From assembly GCA_022785155.1 (NCBI GenBank), contig JALFRH010000084.1:1-45255 (forward strand): a stretch of 45,255 nt of DNA, written 5' to 3'. Positions 31,837 through 40,689 of this stretch are shown piece by piece; position 1 is the first letter of the stretch, and each line of letters starts with the position of its first letter. The notes below the pieces were generated by a model that saw only the letters and a program-made list of their open reading frames with translations, was not told the origin of the DNA and did not search any database. This DNA comes from Spirochaetales bacterium. Lineage in GTDB: Bacteria; Spirochaetota; Spirochaetia; Sphaerochaetales; Sphaerochaetaceae. A program made the translations under genes and the position numbers.

Positions 31837-33648
31837 ATGAAGAAGTTATTTATACTTTTATTGGTTTTGCTTTCACTTTCTTCTGTCTTTGCCGGCAGTA
31901 ATGGCGTGAAGGCTGTTGAAGTCGATTCTGATATTTGGAATGCAGTCAAGTCTCTATATATCACCCAAGGACATGCTCTACCTTCTACCACAGGCCCTTG
32001 GTCGGAAAATGAAATCAAGCTTATGCTATCTTTCTTGGATGAAGATAAACTCTCACCCTCCGAGAAGGAAACCTACGATTGGGTTATAAGCGAAATGGAA
32101 CATGAGGAGAATGTCTTCAAGTTCGGTCTTGAAGCAAATCTTGAAACATATATCCACAGTAATTCTGAGGATTTTGTAACAAGGGCAATGTGGTCGGAAG
32201 ATACAAAGCCAATGCTCTTGATCAAATCGGATTCCTTCATTGGTGATAATCTTTATGGATTCTTTACATTCAATGTCTCCAACGCAAAGATAATGGCAGA
32301 CGGAAGCGGAAAGGATGAATTTGGAACTACTCCCTTCTCTACAAACCTTATTATGGTTCCACCTGCCTCAATGAAGACATTGGATTTCGGTTTTCCATAC
32401 AACGCCTATGTTGCAGCTGGAGGAGACAACTGGCAGTTGATGTGGGGAAGATATAACTTAGGTTGGGGACCAGGCACAACAGGAAACTTTATTATCGGCG
32501 ACCACCTTGGATACCATAATAATATAAGGTTTACAGCTTTCAACAATAGCTTTAAATATACCTTCCTTGTGGATTCCTTTACCCATCCAATGAACTACTA
32601 TTACTATTGGGATACCAACAGTGATACACATGAACCCACAGATAGAATAGGCTACAACGGAGATAAAACGGGTCTCTCAACCCAAGAAATACTTAAGGGT
32701 TTGAAGCTTATGTTTGCCCATAGATTGGAATGGAGAGTCTTCGACGATAAAGTAAACATCGTATTGACTGAGGGTCTCATGTACATGGATGAGAAAAACA
32801 TGTTGGATTTGAACGTTTTCAACCCATCCATGCTTTGGCATAACCTTTATACAAGAGCACACTCCAACTCAATACTCTCTCTTGAAGTGGACTGGACTAT
32901 ATTAAATGGACTTAATGTCTATGGCTCCATTGTGGTGGATGAAAATATCCTCCCAGGAGAGAATGTACCGGGAAAGGAAGGCGAGAAGCCTGCTGAGCCG
33001 TCAGCCATGGGTTATATGCTTGGAGCAACATATACTCTTGCTATGAAAAAGGGAATTCTCGAGTTCAATGCCGAAGGAGTATATACAGACCCATTCCTGT
33101 ATTTGAGGGATGGCGGCAAGGCATCATCAGCAGAATTCAGAGATCAGAAGAAAGGCCAGTATGGCATAAACTTCGTAGTGGCTCTGAGAGACATCTACAA
33201 CACAGGAGGAAACGTCAGATATACAGAAGAATACCTCGGATACCAGTATGGCGGAGACGCAATAGTGGGCAACTTCTCAGTTGACTACAGAGATTACGGC
33301 AAATGGAATATCGGTGGAAATGTATTCTTCATGGCCCATGGAACCTTTGACCAGTGGACAGTATGGACAAGAATCAATCCGGATGATAAGCATGATTATC
33401 CAAAAGATAATCCTACGACACCGACGACATCCCATGTAACTGAAAACCAGAAGGATGATGATGCCGGAAATAGAGACAGCGTAGAGTATACTCTCGACGT
33501 CACTCTCAAGGGCGGCTATAAGATTCTTGACAACTTGGAGGCCTATGGATCGGTAGATTTCATCTACGTCAAGAATCCTGGAAATCTATCTTCAATTTCT
33601 CCTAGAAGCGACCTTCAGCTTACACTTGGTATAAGTTATGCACTTTAA
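31837..33648 (+). CDS. Outer-membrane beta-barrel-like protein (Wzi-like/capsule assembly style), first copy
   Basis: A 603-residue exported protein with a signal peptide (MKKLFILLLVLLSLSSVFAG). Residues about 25-75 form an all-helical head (WNAVKSLYITQGHALPSTTGPWSENEIKLML), and the rest is strand-rich with many aromatic residues, including GRYNLGWGPGTTGNFIIGDH. The overall plan (small helical head, then barrel) resembles capsule-assembly Wzi-type and related surface proteins, but I cannot assign it firmly. It ends in GISYAL. It overlaps the paralogous next gene by 11 bases. The start probably lacks a leader. Confidence 0.6.
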   Translation: MKKLFILLLVLLSLSSVFAGSNGVKAVEVDSDIWNAVKSLYITQGHALPSTTGPWSENEIKLMLSFLDEDKLSPSEKETYDWVISEMEHEENVFKFGLEANLETYIHSNSEDFVTRAMWSEDTKPMLLIKSDSFIGDNLYGFFTFNVSNAKIMADGSGKDEFGTTPFSTNLIMVPPASMKTLDFGFPYNAYVAAGGDNWQLMWGRYNLGWGPGTTGNFIIGDHLGYHNNIRFTAFNNSFKYTFLVDSFTHPMNYYYYWDTNSDTHEPTDRIGYNGDKTGLSTQEILKGLKLMFAHRLEWRVFDDKVNIVLTEGLMYMDEKNMLDLNVFNPSMLWHNLYTRAHSNSILSLEVDWTILNGLNVYGSIVVDENILPGENVPGKEGEKPAEPSAMGYMLGATYTLAMKKGILEFNAEGVYTDPFLYLRDGGKASSAEFRDQKKGQYGINFVVALRDIYNTGGNVRYTEEYLGYQYGGDAIVGNFSVDYRDYGKWNIGGNVFFMAHGTFDQWTVWTRINPDDKHDYPKDNPTTPTTSHVTENQKDDDAGNRDSVEYTLDVTLKGGYKILDNLEAYGSVDFIYVKNPGNLSSISPRSDLQLTLGISYAL

Positions 33649-35323
33649 AAAAACTAAGATTCTTATCTTGGCTTTGCTTCTTCTCTTTGCTCCATCCCTT
33701 GGGGCAAAGGGAAACGGCAGTTATATTTATCCCCTCTCATCCCCAATTTATTTATGGCTAGAAGAAGCCTATCTCCTGGAGGGCTTGGGGCACCCCTCTT
33801 CATCTAAGCCTTGGAGCGGAAGCGAAGTTGACAACATTCTTTCTCTTCTGGAAGGAAGGGCCGTGGAAGAAAGGACAGCGGAACTAATGGAGAAAGCAAG
33901 GAAAGAGAACGGCTCCCACTCCTCAGAGGGTGGAGACATCTCCTTCTCCCTTTCAGTTTCCCCTGAGTTTTATGCCCATAGTAATGAAGAGGAATACAAC
34001 CTTGAATCAAGCTGGATCCATGGCTTTGATTACAGAAAAGCCTTCCTTATGGGGGAAATGGATGTAAACTTCTTCGATAAGTTCCATTTATATTCCAACC
34101 TTTCCCTGAGTTGGGGAAGGACTACATACAAAGATGAATGGACTCTATTAAAGGATATGCCTCAATACTCTGGAGTAGGAGCAATTGTCAGTATAGATGA
34201 TGAAACAGCCTCAATGGTGACATCGTCTTATCTTTATTCCAAGGCTTTACTGTTCTCATTTCCAGACATAAGCATGTTGAATATAGAGACGCCTACCAGA
34301 AATTATATATCTACAGGAGGAGATGGATGGTTCCTTACTCTCTCCAAAGATAAACTGGAATGGAACAAATCCCACATAGGCTCATTTATATTCGACAGTC
34401 ATTTGGAATACCAGGAATACCTTAGATTCAAGCTATTTGGAGATAAGTTGGGACTGGAGTTTGTAATAGAGTACTTCGATACAGATACTTCGAACAACGT
34501 CATGTCAGATGGATCCGGAATCTATAGGCTATTCTCAGCCCATGCCATTTCCTATAGGCCCGTTCCTTCCCTTTCATTCACGCTATCGGAAAATATAATG
34601 TATGTATCGGATAGTGTGGATCCTCACTATCTAAATCCATCGACACTTTACCATAATCTGAACAACTCCACTCTGTTGAATGCAATCGCCCATGTCGCAT
34701 TCTCCTTTTCACCCATGAAGGGAGTGAATACATACGGCCAGTTTGTCCTCGATCAGGCCACCGCCCCTACGGAGGCAAGTACCCAAGCGGCAGCCTGGGG
34801 CATTTCTCTAGGCATAGAGGGTGCAAAGAGAATAAAGAACGGTACCTTCACCTATAATGTAGAAGGAGCTTATACAACCCCTGAGTTATATAGAAGGGAA
34901 AACGCTGATTTCCTTCTTTTCCAGCGCTACTCTACAAACTTAAACTACAAGCGTTTCCTATTCTTCGACTATTTCGGCTTCCCCTATGGAGGAGACGCAA
35001 TAGTAATTGAAGGAGAAGGTGCCTGGGAAAGCTACAATGGATGGAAGATAGGAGTAAGAGGAGAATACTTGCTGCATGGGAAAATGGGATTCTTCACTTC
35101 CCACTCGACCACTGGCGATAACTCGAAGGTTCCAGATATAAAAGACTCCACCCCCTATGGAGAAGACACAAAAAGATACACTCTTTCCTTCTATGGAGAA
35201 TGGGAAATAATGGAAATACGCTACGTAAAGGAAATGGACCTGAGATTTGCCTTGGATTTGACCAAGACAACAAAAGATAGTGGAGATTTTCAGTTTTCAG
35301 CAGGAATGACGATAAAGATTTAA
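33638..35323 (+). CDS. Outer-membrane beta-barrel-like protein, second copy
   Basis: A 561-residue paralog of the preceding protein. It has its own signal peptide (ILILALLLLFAPSLGAKG), the same helical head (SPIYLWLEEAYLLEGLGHPSSSKPWSGSEVDNIL) and matching barrel stretches (YISTGGDGWFLTLSKDKLEWNKSHIG parallels the first copy's YVAAGGDNWQLMWGRYNLGWGPG). The conserved YGGDAIV segment appears in both. It starts 11 bases inside the first gene, so the two are translated together. The function is unknown; a pair of outer-membrane or surface proteins with related ligands is a reasonable inference. Confidence 0.6.
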   Translation: MHFKKTKILILALLLLFAPSLGAKGNGSYIYPLSSPIYLWLEEAYLLEGLGHPSSSKPWSGSEVDNILSLLEGRAVEERTAELMEKARKENGSHSSEGGDISFSLSVSPEFYAHSNEEEYNLESSWIHGFDYRKAFLMGEMDVNFFDKFHLYSNLSLSWGRTTYKDEWTLLKDMPQYSGVGAIVSIDDETASMVTSSYLYSKALLFSFPDISMLNIETPTRNYISTGGDGWFLTLSKDKLEWNKSHIGSFIFDSHLEYQEYLRFKLFGDKLGLEFVIEYFDTDTSNNVMSDGSGIYRLFSAHAISYRPVPSLSFTLSENIMYVSDSVDPHYLNPSTLYHNLNNSTLLNAIAHVAFSFSPMKGVNTYGQFVLDQATAPTEASTQAAAWGISLGIEGAKRIKNGTFTYNVEGAYTTPELYRRENADFLLFQRYSTNLNYKRFLFFDYFGFPYGGDAIVIEGEGAWESYNGWKIGVRGEYLLHGKMGFFTSHSTTGDNSKVPDIKDSTPYGEDTKRYTLSFYGEWEIMEIRYVKEMDLRFALDLTKTTKDSGDFQFSAGMTIKI

Positions 35324-35494
35324 ATATTCGAAAAATCAAGCAAAATGTTCAAGAAAATTCTTTCTTCAATTGGTGGATACAGAAATTATTGGAAAAAGAA
35401 AAAAATACATATCGATTTTTGATTTTTCGTAAATATTGAAAAATTTGGCACTATTTACCGATTTTTTTTCTTTATTTCACTGTTTTAAATTACA

Positions 35495-35500
35495 TATAAT
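35495..35500 (+). promoter_or_regulatory. Promoter -10 of the BMP operon
   Basis: TATAAT 31 bases upstream of the binding-protein start, with a weak T-rich -35. The 207-base gap before it is very A/T-rich and holds CGAAAAATCAA (35331) and its inverted copy TTGATTTTTCG (35418), a possible regulator site. Confidence 0.45.
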
Positions 35501-35530
35501 TTACACATCCAATAATAAGGAGAAGAAAAC

Positions 35531-36556
35531 ATGAAAAAAGCTCTCGCAATTATGATGATTGTCGCACTTGCAATGACAGCAGTATTTGCTCAGGGTTCCC
35601 AAGAGGAAGCAAAGAGCGACATCAAGGTAGCACTTATCGTATCCAGCACAATTGACGACAAGGGATGGTGTCAGGCTATGCATGATGGCATCGTCGAGGC
35701 AATGGAAGAGATGCCTGGCAAGATTGCAGATTACAAGGCAGTAGAAAACACACAGCCGGCAGACACAATGACAGCCATCAGAACATACGTCAACCTTGGC
35801 TACAACATCATCATTGTCCACGGCTCACAGTACAGAGCTCAGGTTGAAGATGCAGCCAAAGAATTCCCAGACGTAATGTTTGCTTTCGGAACAACATCCG
35901 ATGTCATCGCTCCAAACGTATTCTCCTACATGCCACAGTCTGAAGAGACAGGTTATCTCTCAGGTATCGTCGCCGGTCTCACAACAAAGGTCAACAAAGT
36001 CGCCCTGGTAGGACCAATCGATGGCGGAGACAGTGCCAGATACAACAGAGGCTTCGTCCTTGGTGTACAGGCAGTAAACCCAAGTGCAAAGATTCAGGTT
36101 ACACACATTGGATCCTTTGGTGACACAGTCAAGTCCGGTGAAGCCGCCATGGCATTCATCCAGGGTGGTGCCGACGTTCTTACAGGTTCATCACAGCAGG
36201 CTCTCGGTGCTCTCAGAGCAGTTGCCGACTTCCCAAACAAAGACATCTGGTGGGTTGGACAGGATATTGCACAGATCGATATCGAAGAAGGATATAAGTG
36301 TATCGCAGCTTCAGCTTACAACTACAAGGCAGTTGTCGTAGGCTTGGTGGAGAAGTTCGAAGAAGGAGTTCTCGGTGGCGAATGTCTCCCAATGAACTTC
36401 AACAACGGCGGATTCATCTGGGCATGGAACGAAGCAAAGTGTGCTGACAAGATTACACCTGAAATCAAGAAGGCAGTTGAAGACAAGATCGCTGAATTCC
36501 AGGCTACTCCAAACATTTTGGCTAATTGGAGTGAAGTGGACTACAGCAAACTCTGA
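35531..36556 (+). CDS. BMP family nucleoside-binding ABC receptor
   Basis: A 341-residue exported receptor of the BmpA/PnrA/Med family, which binds purine nucleosides in characterised spirochaetal members. The signal peptide (ALAIMMIVALAMTAVFAQ) ends without a lipobox Cys. IDDKGWCQAMHDG near the start, VALVGPIDGGDSARYNRGFVLGVQAVNP and DVLTGSSQQALGALRAV are typical. AAGGAGAAG precedes the ATG. A hairpin with a T-run between this gene and the ATPase gene would make the receptor more abundant than the rest. Confidence 0.9.
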   Translation: MKKALAIMMIVALAMTAVFAQGSQEEAKSDIKVALIVSSTIDDKGWCQAMHDGIVEAMEEMPGKIADYKAVENTQPADTMTAIRTYVNLGYNIIIVHGSQYRAQVEDAAKEFPDVMFAFGTTSDVIAPNVFSYMPQSEETGYLSGIVAGLTTKVNKVALVGPIDGGDSARYNRGFVLGVQAVNPSAKIQVTHIGSFGDTVKSGEAAMAFIQGGADVLTGSSQQALGALRAVADFPNKDIWWVGQDIAQIDIEEGYKCIAASAYNYKAVVVGLVEKFEEGVLGGECLPMNFNNGGFIWAWNEAKCADKITPEIKKAVEDKIAEFQATPNILANWSEVDYSKL

Positions 36557-36579
36557 TATCCACAATCTATCATTATTAA

Positions 36580-36609
36580 GCCGGCCCGTTAAAAAAGGCC
36601 GGCGTTTTT
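36580..36609 (+). terminator. Partial terminator after the BMP receptor gene
   Basis: GCCGGCC and GGCCGGC form a perfect 7-bp stem around a ten-base loop, followed by GTTTTT. It sits 24 bases past the receptor stop and before the ATPase start, as is common in ABC operons with excess receptor. Confidence 0.8.
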
Positions 36610-36625
36610 GAAACAAGGAAAGAAA

Positions 36626-38149
36626 ATGCCAAACAATACGGTAATCGAAGAACTCAGACTGGAACATATTACGAAACGTTTCCCTGGCGTTCTTGCCTGT
36701 GACGATATTTCACTTTCAGTCGGAAAACATGAAGTACTTGCCCTTGTAGGAGAAAACGGAGCAGGTAAAACAACATTGATGAACATTGTAATGGGGCTTT
36801 ATCAGGCAGATGAAGGTGCAATGTACATCAATGGTGAGAAAGTATCATTCAAGACTCCAAATGATGCCTTTGCTTATGGAATCGGCATGGTACACCAGCA
36901 ATATATGTTGGTTCCAAACATGACAGTATTGGAAAACATCGCCTTGGGAATGAAAGATTCCTGGCACTTTACAGTAGATCTGGGCCAAGTAAGAAAGAGA
37001 ATCAAAGAAATATCAAATCATTATGGACTTAAAGTAGATCCAGATGCTTTTGTATGGCAGCTTTCTGTAGGGGAACAACAGAGAGTTGAACTTGTAAAGA
37101 CACTTTGCCTTGGTGCAAAGTTCCTTATCCTCGATGAGCCTACATCGGCCCTTACTCCTCAGGAAACAGATGAACTTATAGTACTATTGAAGAATATGAG
37201 CAAGGAGCTCTCCATCATCTTCATCAGCCACAAGCTCAATGAAGTGAAGGCACTTTCAGACAAAGTCTCCATCCTTAGACATGGAAGAGTGGTATTCAAC
37301 GGAAAGACTGAAGATTATTCTCCTTCTGAAATTGCAGCCCTTATGACAGGCCATGAAGTTGAGATCGCTTCCAACAGCGGAGAAAGAAGAGACGGAAAGG
37401 TGGCGCTATACATTGAAAATCTTGTGGTCAAATCCGATAGAGGCTTCAATGCCCTGGACGGCTTTGATCTCCAAGTAAAGGAAGGAGAAATCGTAGGACT
37501 AGCAGGCGTCAGCGGAAACGGTCAGAGAGAGCTTGCAGAAGCCATCAACGGCATAAGGAAAACAGATGGAGGAAAAATCCTTTTCTATGGTGATGAAATA
37601 CAGAACCTCTCGCCTAGGGAAGTAATAAAGAAGGGCATGGGATATATTCCTGAAGAAAGGAACACAGAAGGCATTGTCCCTTCCATGTCTATAAAAGAGA
37701 ACATTATCCTTAAGGACAGTGATGATAGATTCTCACTTCACCACATTCTGAAAGATAAGGATATAGAGAAATATGCATCGCTCTTAAGGGAAAACTATGA
37801 TATCAGATCCCCGTCGATCCATGTGGCTGCAGGTTCCCTTTCCGGAGGAAACATCCAGAAGGTAATCCTTGCCAGGGAAATCGACAGAAAACCAAAGTTC
37901 CTTGTATGCGTCTATCCTATCAGAGGCTTGGATATGGGAGCTGCAGAGTTCATCCATAGATTATTATTGGATCTCAGGAACAAGGGAGTGGGAATTCTCC
38001 TTATCAGTGAGGAACTGGAAGAAATCATGAACCTTTCAGATCGCATTGCTGTAATCTTCAAAGGCAAAAACCAGAAAATGATGGATGCCTCCGAAGCCAC
38101 TACAGATAAACTAGGTATCTTGATGGCAGGTGTAAACGATGAAGCTTAA
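36626..38149 (+). CDS. Double-domain ABC ATPase of the BMP transporter
   Basis: A 507-residue ATPase with two ABC cassettes, like RbsA/MglA-type importers. Cassette 1: Walker A GENGAGKTT, signature LSVGEQQRVELVK, Walker B LILDEPTSAL. Cassette 2: GVSGNGQRELAEA in place of Walker A, LSGGNIQKVILA and LVCVYPIRGLDMGA, where the usual PTRGLD is PIRGLD. The second site is thus degenerate, as in relatives. ATG at 36626 after AAGGAAAG is preferred over a TTG 18 bases earlier. It overlaps the first permease gene by 11 bases. Confidence 0.9.
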   Translation: MPNNTVIEELRLEHITKRFPGVLACDDISLSVGKHEVLALVGENGAGKTTLMNIVMGLYQADEGAMYINGEKVSFKTPNDAFAYGIGMVHQQYMLVPNMTVLENIALGMKDSWHFTVDLGQVRKRIKEISNHYGLKVDPDAFVWQLSVGEQQRVELVKTLCLGAKFLILDEPTSALTPQETDELIVLLKNMSKELSIIFISHKLNEVKALSDKVSILRHGRVVFNGKTEDYSPSEIAALMTGHEVEIASNSGERRDGKVALYIENLVVKSDRGFNALDGFDLQVKEGEIVGLAGVSGNGQRELAEAINGIRKTDGGKILFYGDEIQNLSPREVIKKGMGYIPEERNTEGIVPSMSIKENIILKDSDDRFSLHHILKDKDIEKYASLLRENYDIRSPSIHVAAGSLSGGNIQKVILAREIDRKPKFLVCVYPIRGLDMGAAEFIHRLLLDLRNKGVGILLISEELEEIMNLSDRIAVIFKGKNQKMMDASEATTDKLGILMAGVNDEA

Positions 38150-39215
38150 TCATAAAATCATATTCAAAGTCAGCGTAATACTCATAGCTATCCTTGTGGC
38201 CCTGCTGGTAGGAGCTGTAATGATCCTTGCTACGGGGGAAAGCGTATTTAAGACTTATTCCATAATCATATCTATGCCTTTCTCCAACTTCAGGACATTC
38301 TCTGAAGTCTTGGTGAGAATGATTCCACTTACAATCATCGCCCTTGGTATCTGCGTTTCCTCCCGTTGCGGTATAAACAATATCGGAGCCGAAGGACAGA
38401 TGGCCATGGGTATAATTGCAACTACAGCCGTAGCCTTCGCCCTTTCCTCTTTTCCTAGAGTCATTGCAATTCCGATTGCAATTCTTGTAGGGGCCATAGC
38501 AGGAGGTATATGGGGCTTTATTCCCGGAATACTGAAGGCAAAGCTTGATGTAAGCGAACTGTTGTCCACAGTTATGCTCAACTATGCTGCAGCCCAGTTC
38601 TACGCCTTTATGATCCGTGTTCCTCTCATAGATCCCAACGAGAAGACAGGAACGCCTATGAGCGCCCGTCTCCCTGAGTCCACTGTACTCCATAAGCTCT
38701 TTAAAGGAGCTGCCGTACACCAGGGAATAATCCTGGCCCTGGTCCTGGCTCTTGTGGTCTATATCCTTCTTTGGAAAACAAGCTGGGGATATAAAATGAG
38801 AGCCTCAGGAGCAAGCCAGAGAGCTGCAAAATATGGCGGTATCAACGTATCCAGATACTTGATCATCGCCATGATCATAAGCGGCGCTTGTGCAGGTATG
38901 GCAGGAAGCGTAGAGCTTATGGGAAACCAAGGCAGGGCTATGGAAGGAATAACTGGAGGATATGGCTTCTCAGGTATCGTAGTGGCACTCTTCGGAGGCC
39001 TGCACCCGGCAGGAATAATTCCTGCAGCATTCTTCTTCGGAATACTTCTGTATGCTCAGGTGAACCTGCAGATCCTGACTTCCGTTCCACCAAACCTGGT
39101 AGAGGCATTACAGGGCCTTATAATTCTCATTATCGTTGCTGTACAGATGATCATTTCCAATAAATATTTGGAAGAAAAGTTCAGAAAGAAGTTCTTTAGC
39201 AGGAAGGAGGCGTAA
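38139..39215 (+). CDS. BMP transporter permease 1
   Basis: A 358-residue permease of the branched-chain/ribose type (BPD_transp_2) found with BMP receptors. It has about nine hydrophobic segments, the GICVSSRCGINNIGAEGQMAMG segment and the cytoplasmic loop RASGASQRAAKYGGINVSRY that contacts the ATPase. Expected to form a heterodimer with the next permease. Three bases separate the two genes. Confidence 0.9.
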   Translation: MKLNHKIIFKVSVILIAILVALLVGAVMILATGESVFKTYSIIISMPFSNFRTFSEVLVRMIPLTIIALGICVSSRCGINNIGAEGQMAMGIIATTAVAFALSSFPRVIAIPIAILVGAIAGGIWGFIPGILKAKLDVSELLSTVMLNYAAAQFYAFMIRVPLIDPNEKTGTPMSARLPESTVLHKLFKGAAVHQGIILALVLALVVYILLWKTSWGYKMRASGASQRAAKYGGINVSRYLIIAMIISGACAGMAGSVELMGNQGRAMEGITGGYGFSGIVVALFGGLHPAGIIPAAFFFGILLYAQVNLQILTSVPPNLVEALQGLIILIIVAVQMIISNKYLEEKFRKKFFSRKEA

Positions 39216-39218
39216 ACA

Positions 39219-40166
39219 ATGGATCTGATTCTAAATACTCTTACACTTACCATTAGATTCTCTGTTGCCTTGATGATTGCATCCATGGGGGAGATGTTCA
39301 ACCAGAAAGCAGGCATCTTCAACCTGGGATGTGAAGGTATAATGACCATGGGAGCCTTCCTTGGCCTCCTGATTCCATTCTCCTATGGAGGAGCGGGTAC
39401 TGTTCCTTTCGGCATAAACCTCCTGGGGCTTTTGGCTGGAGCGGCTGCAGGAGCCTTGATGGGTCTCCTCTTTGGTATAATCGTAATTACATTCCGTGCT
39501 CCCCAAGGTATTGCAGGAATAGGTCTCCAAATGTTCGGCGTAGGGTTGGCTGGAACTTTCTTCCGCTCTTATATCGGAGGAAGCCAGTCCATTACAGGTA
39601 TTACAGCCTATCCTATTCCTGTGCTATCCAAGATACCTGTCATAGGACCGATACTTTTCACCCATAACCCAATCATCTATATCTGCTATGCCATGATTCC
39701 TCTTGCATGGTTCATTATTTACAAAACCCCATGGGGAATGAAGGTCAGAGCCGTAGGAACACACCCAAGGGCAGCAGACAGCCTTGGTATAAATGTATCC
39801 CGTGTCAGATACCAGTCTTTGGCTCTTGGTGGAGCTATGGCAGGTTTTGCCGGAGCATTTCTGACTCTATGCCAAGCAAAGATGTTTACTGCTGAAATCA
39901 TAAACGGAAGAGGCTTCATTGCAGTAGCTCTCGTTTACTTTGGTCAGTGGCATCCAGTGAAGATATTCCTGGGCGCTCTTCTCTTTACCTTTGCCCAGGT
40001 ATTGCAGACACAGATCCAGATATTCGTGCCGTCCTTCCAGTATTATGAATTCTTGACGATGCTTCCTTATATACTGGTAATCGTCGTATTGGCATTCAAC
40101 AAGGAATCCAACAAACTTGGACCGGCTGCACTTGGCAAGCCATTCAACAGGGAGATGAGAATATGA
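39219..40166 (+). CDS. BMP transporter permease 2
   Basis: A 315-residue partner permease of the same family, with FNQKAGIFNLGCEGIMTMGAFLG near the start and the coupling loop RAVGTHPRAADSLGINVSRVRYQ. It has about eight to ten hydrophobic segments. Its stop overlaps the deaminase start (ATGA, four bases), tying nucleobase or nucleoside uptake to deamination. Confidence 0.9.
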   Translation: MDLILNTLTLTIRFSVALMIASMGEMFNQKAGIFNLGCEGIMTMGAFLGLLIPFSYGGAGTVPFGINLLGLLAGAAAGALMGLLFGIIVITFRAPQGIAGIGLQMFGVGLAGTFFRSYIGGSQSITGITAYPIPVLSKIPVIGPILFTHNPIIYICYAMIPLAWFIIYKTPWGMKVRAVGTHPRAADSLGINVSRVRYQSLALGGAMAGFAGAFLTLCQAKMFTAEIINGRGFIAVALVYFGQWHPVKIFLGALLFTFAQVLQTQIQIFVPSFQYYEFLTMLPYILVIVVLAFNKESNKLGPAALGKPFNREMRI

Positions 40167-40642
40167 TGGAAAGTCACGAATATTACCTGAAGAGAGCCAT
40201 AGAGGTTTCAAAAAGAAGCAGAGAGAATGGAAACACACCCTTTGGAGCCATACTTGTAGACGGCGAAGGAAATATACTCCTGGAACAAGAGAATATCGAA
40301 ATCACCACTAAAAAGTGTACAGGACATGCAGAGACGACTCTGGCAGAGCGTGCCTCCGTCCTATATCCAAAGTCATTCCTTTGGAACTGCACTCTATACA
40401 CTTCAGCCGAACCATGTGCAATGTGTGCAGGTGCCATATATTGGGCAAATATCGGCCACGTTGTATATGCAATGACAGAAAAAAGGCTATTGGAGCTTAC
40501 GGGATCCAATGAACAGAATCCTACCTTCAGCCTTGACTGCAGGACAGTCTTCAGCCATGGGCAGAAAGACATTAAGGTTACAGGGCCTTTCCCTGCCCTG
40601 GAAGAAGAAGCCGCTGCAGTGCACAAAGGATATTGGAACTAA
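40163..40642 (+). CDS. Guanine deaminase-like nucleoside deaminase
   Basis: A 159-residue zinc cytidine-deaminase-fold enzyme. The catalytic motif is GHAETT (His55, Glu57) and the other zinc ligands are PCAMCAGAIYW (Cys85, Cys88). ALYTSAEPCAMCAGAIYW and the C-terminal half fit the guanine deaminase (GuaD) branch more than tRNA adenosine deaminase TadA. It is the last gene of the BMP operon, so an imported purine is probably converted from guanine to xanthine. The start may be either of two adjacent ATGs. Confidence 0.85.
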   Translation: MMESHEYYLKRAIEVSKRSRENGNTPFGAILVDGEGNILLEQENIEITTKKCTGHAETTLAERASVLYPKSFLWNCTLYTSAEPCAMCAGAIYWANIGHVVYAMTEKRLLELTGSNEQNPTFSLDCRTVFSHGQKDIKVTGPFPALEEEAAAVHKGYWN

Positions 40643-40645
40643 ACA

Positions 40646-40669
40646 AAATGCCCCGCTTTGGGGCATTTT
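40646..40669 (+). terminator. Terminator of the BMP-deaminase operon
   Basis: AAATGCCCC and GGGGCATTT form a perfect 9-bp stem around GCTTT, followed by TATAAT-type T/A bases, four bases past the deaminase stop codon. Confidence 0.85.
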
Positions 40670-40689
40670 ATAATAGCTTTGAAGTAGCG

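Noticed and set aside
35324..35530. Possible purine riboswitch before the BMP operon
   Set aside because: The region is A/T-rich without the conserved purine-riboswitch junction sequences; only an inverted repeat and a -10 element were seen.
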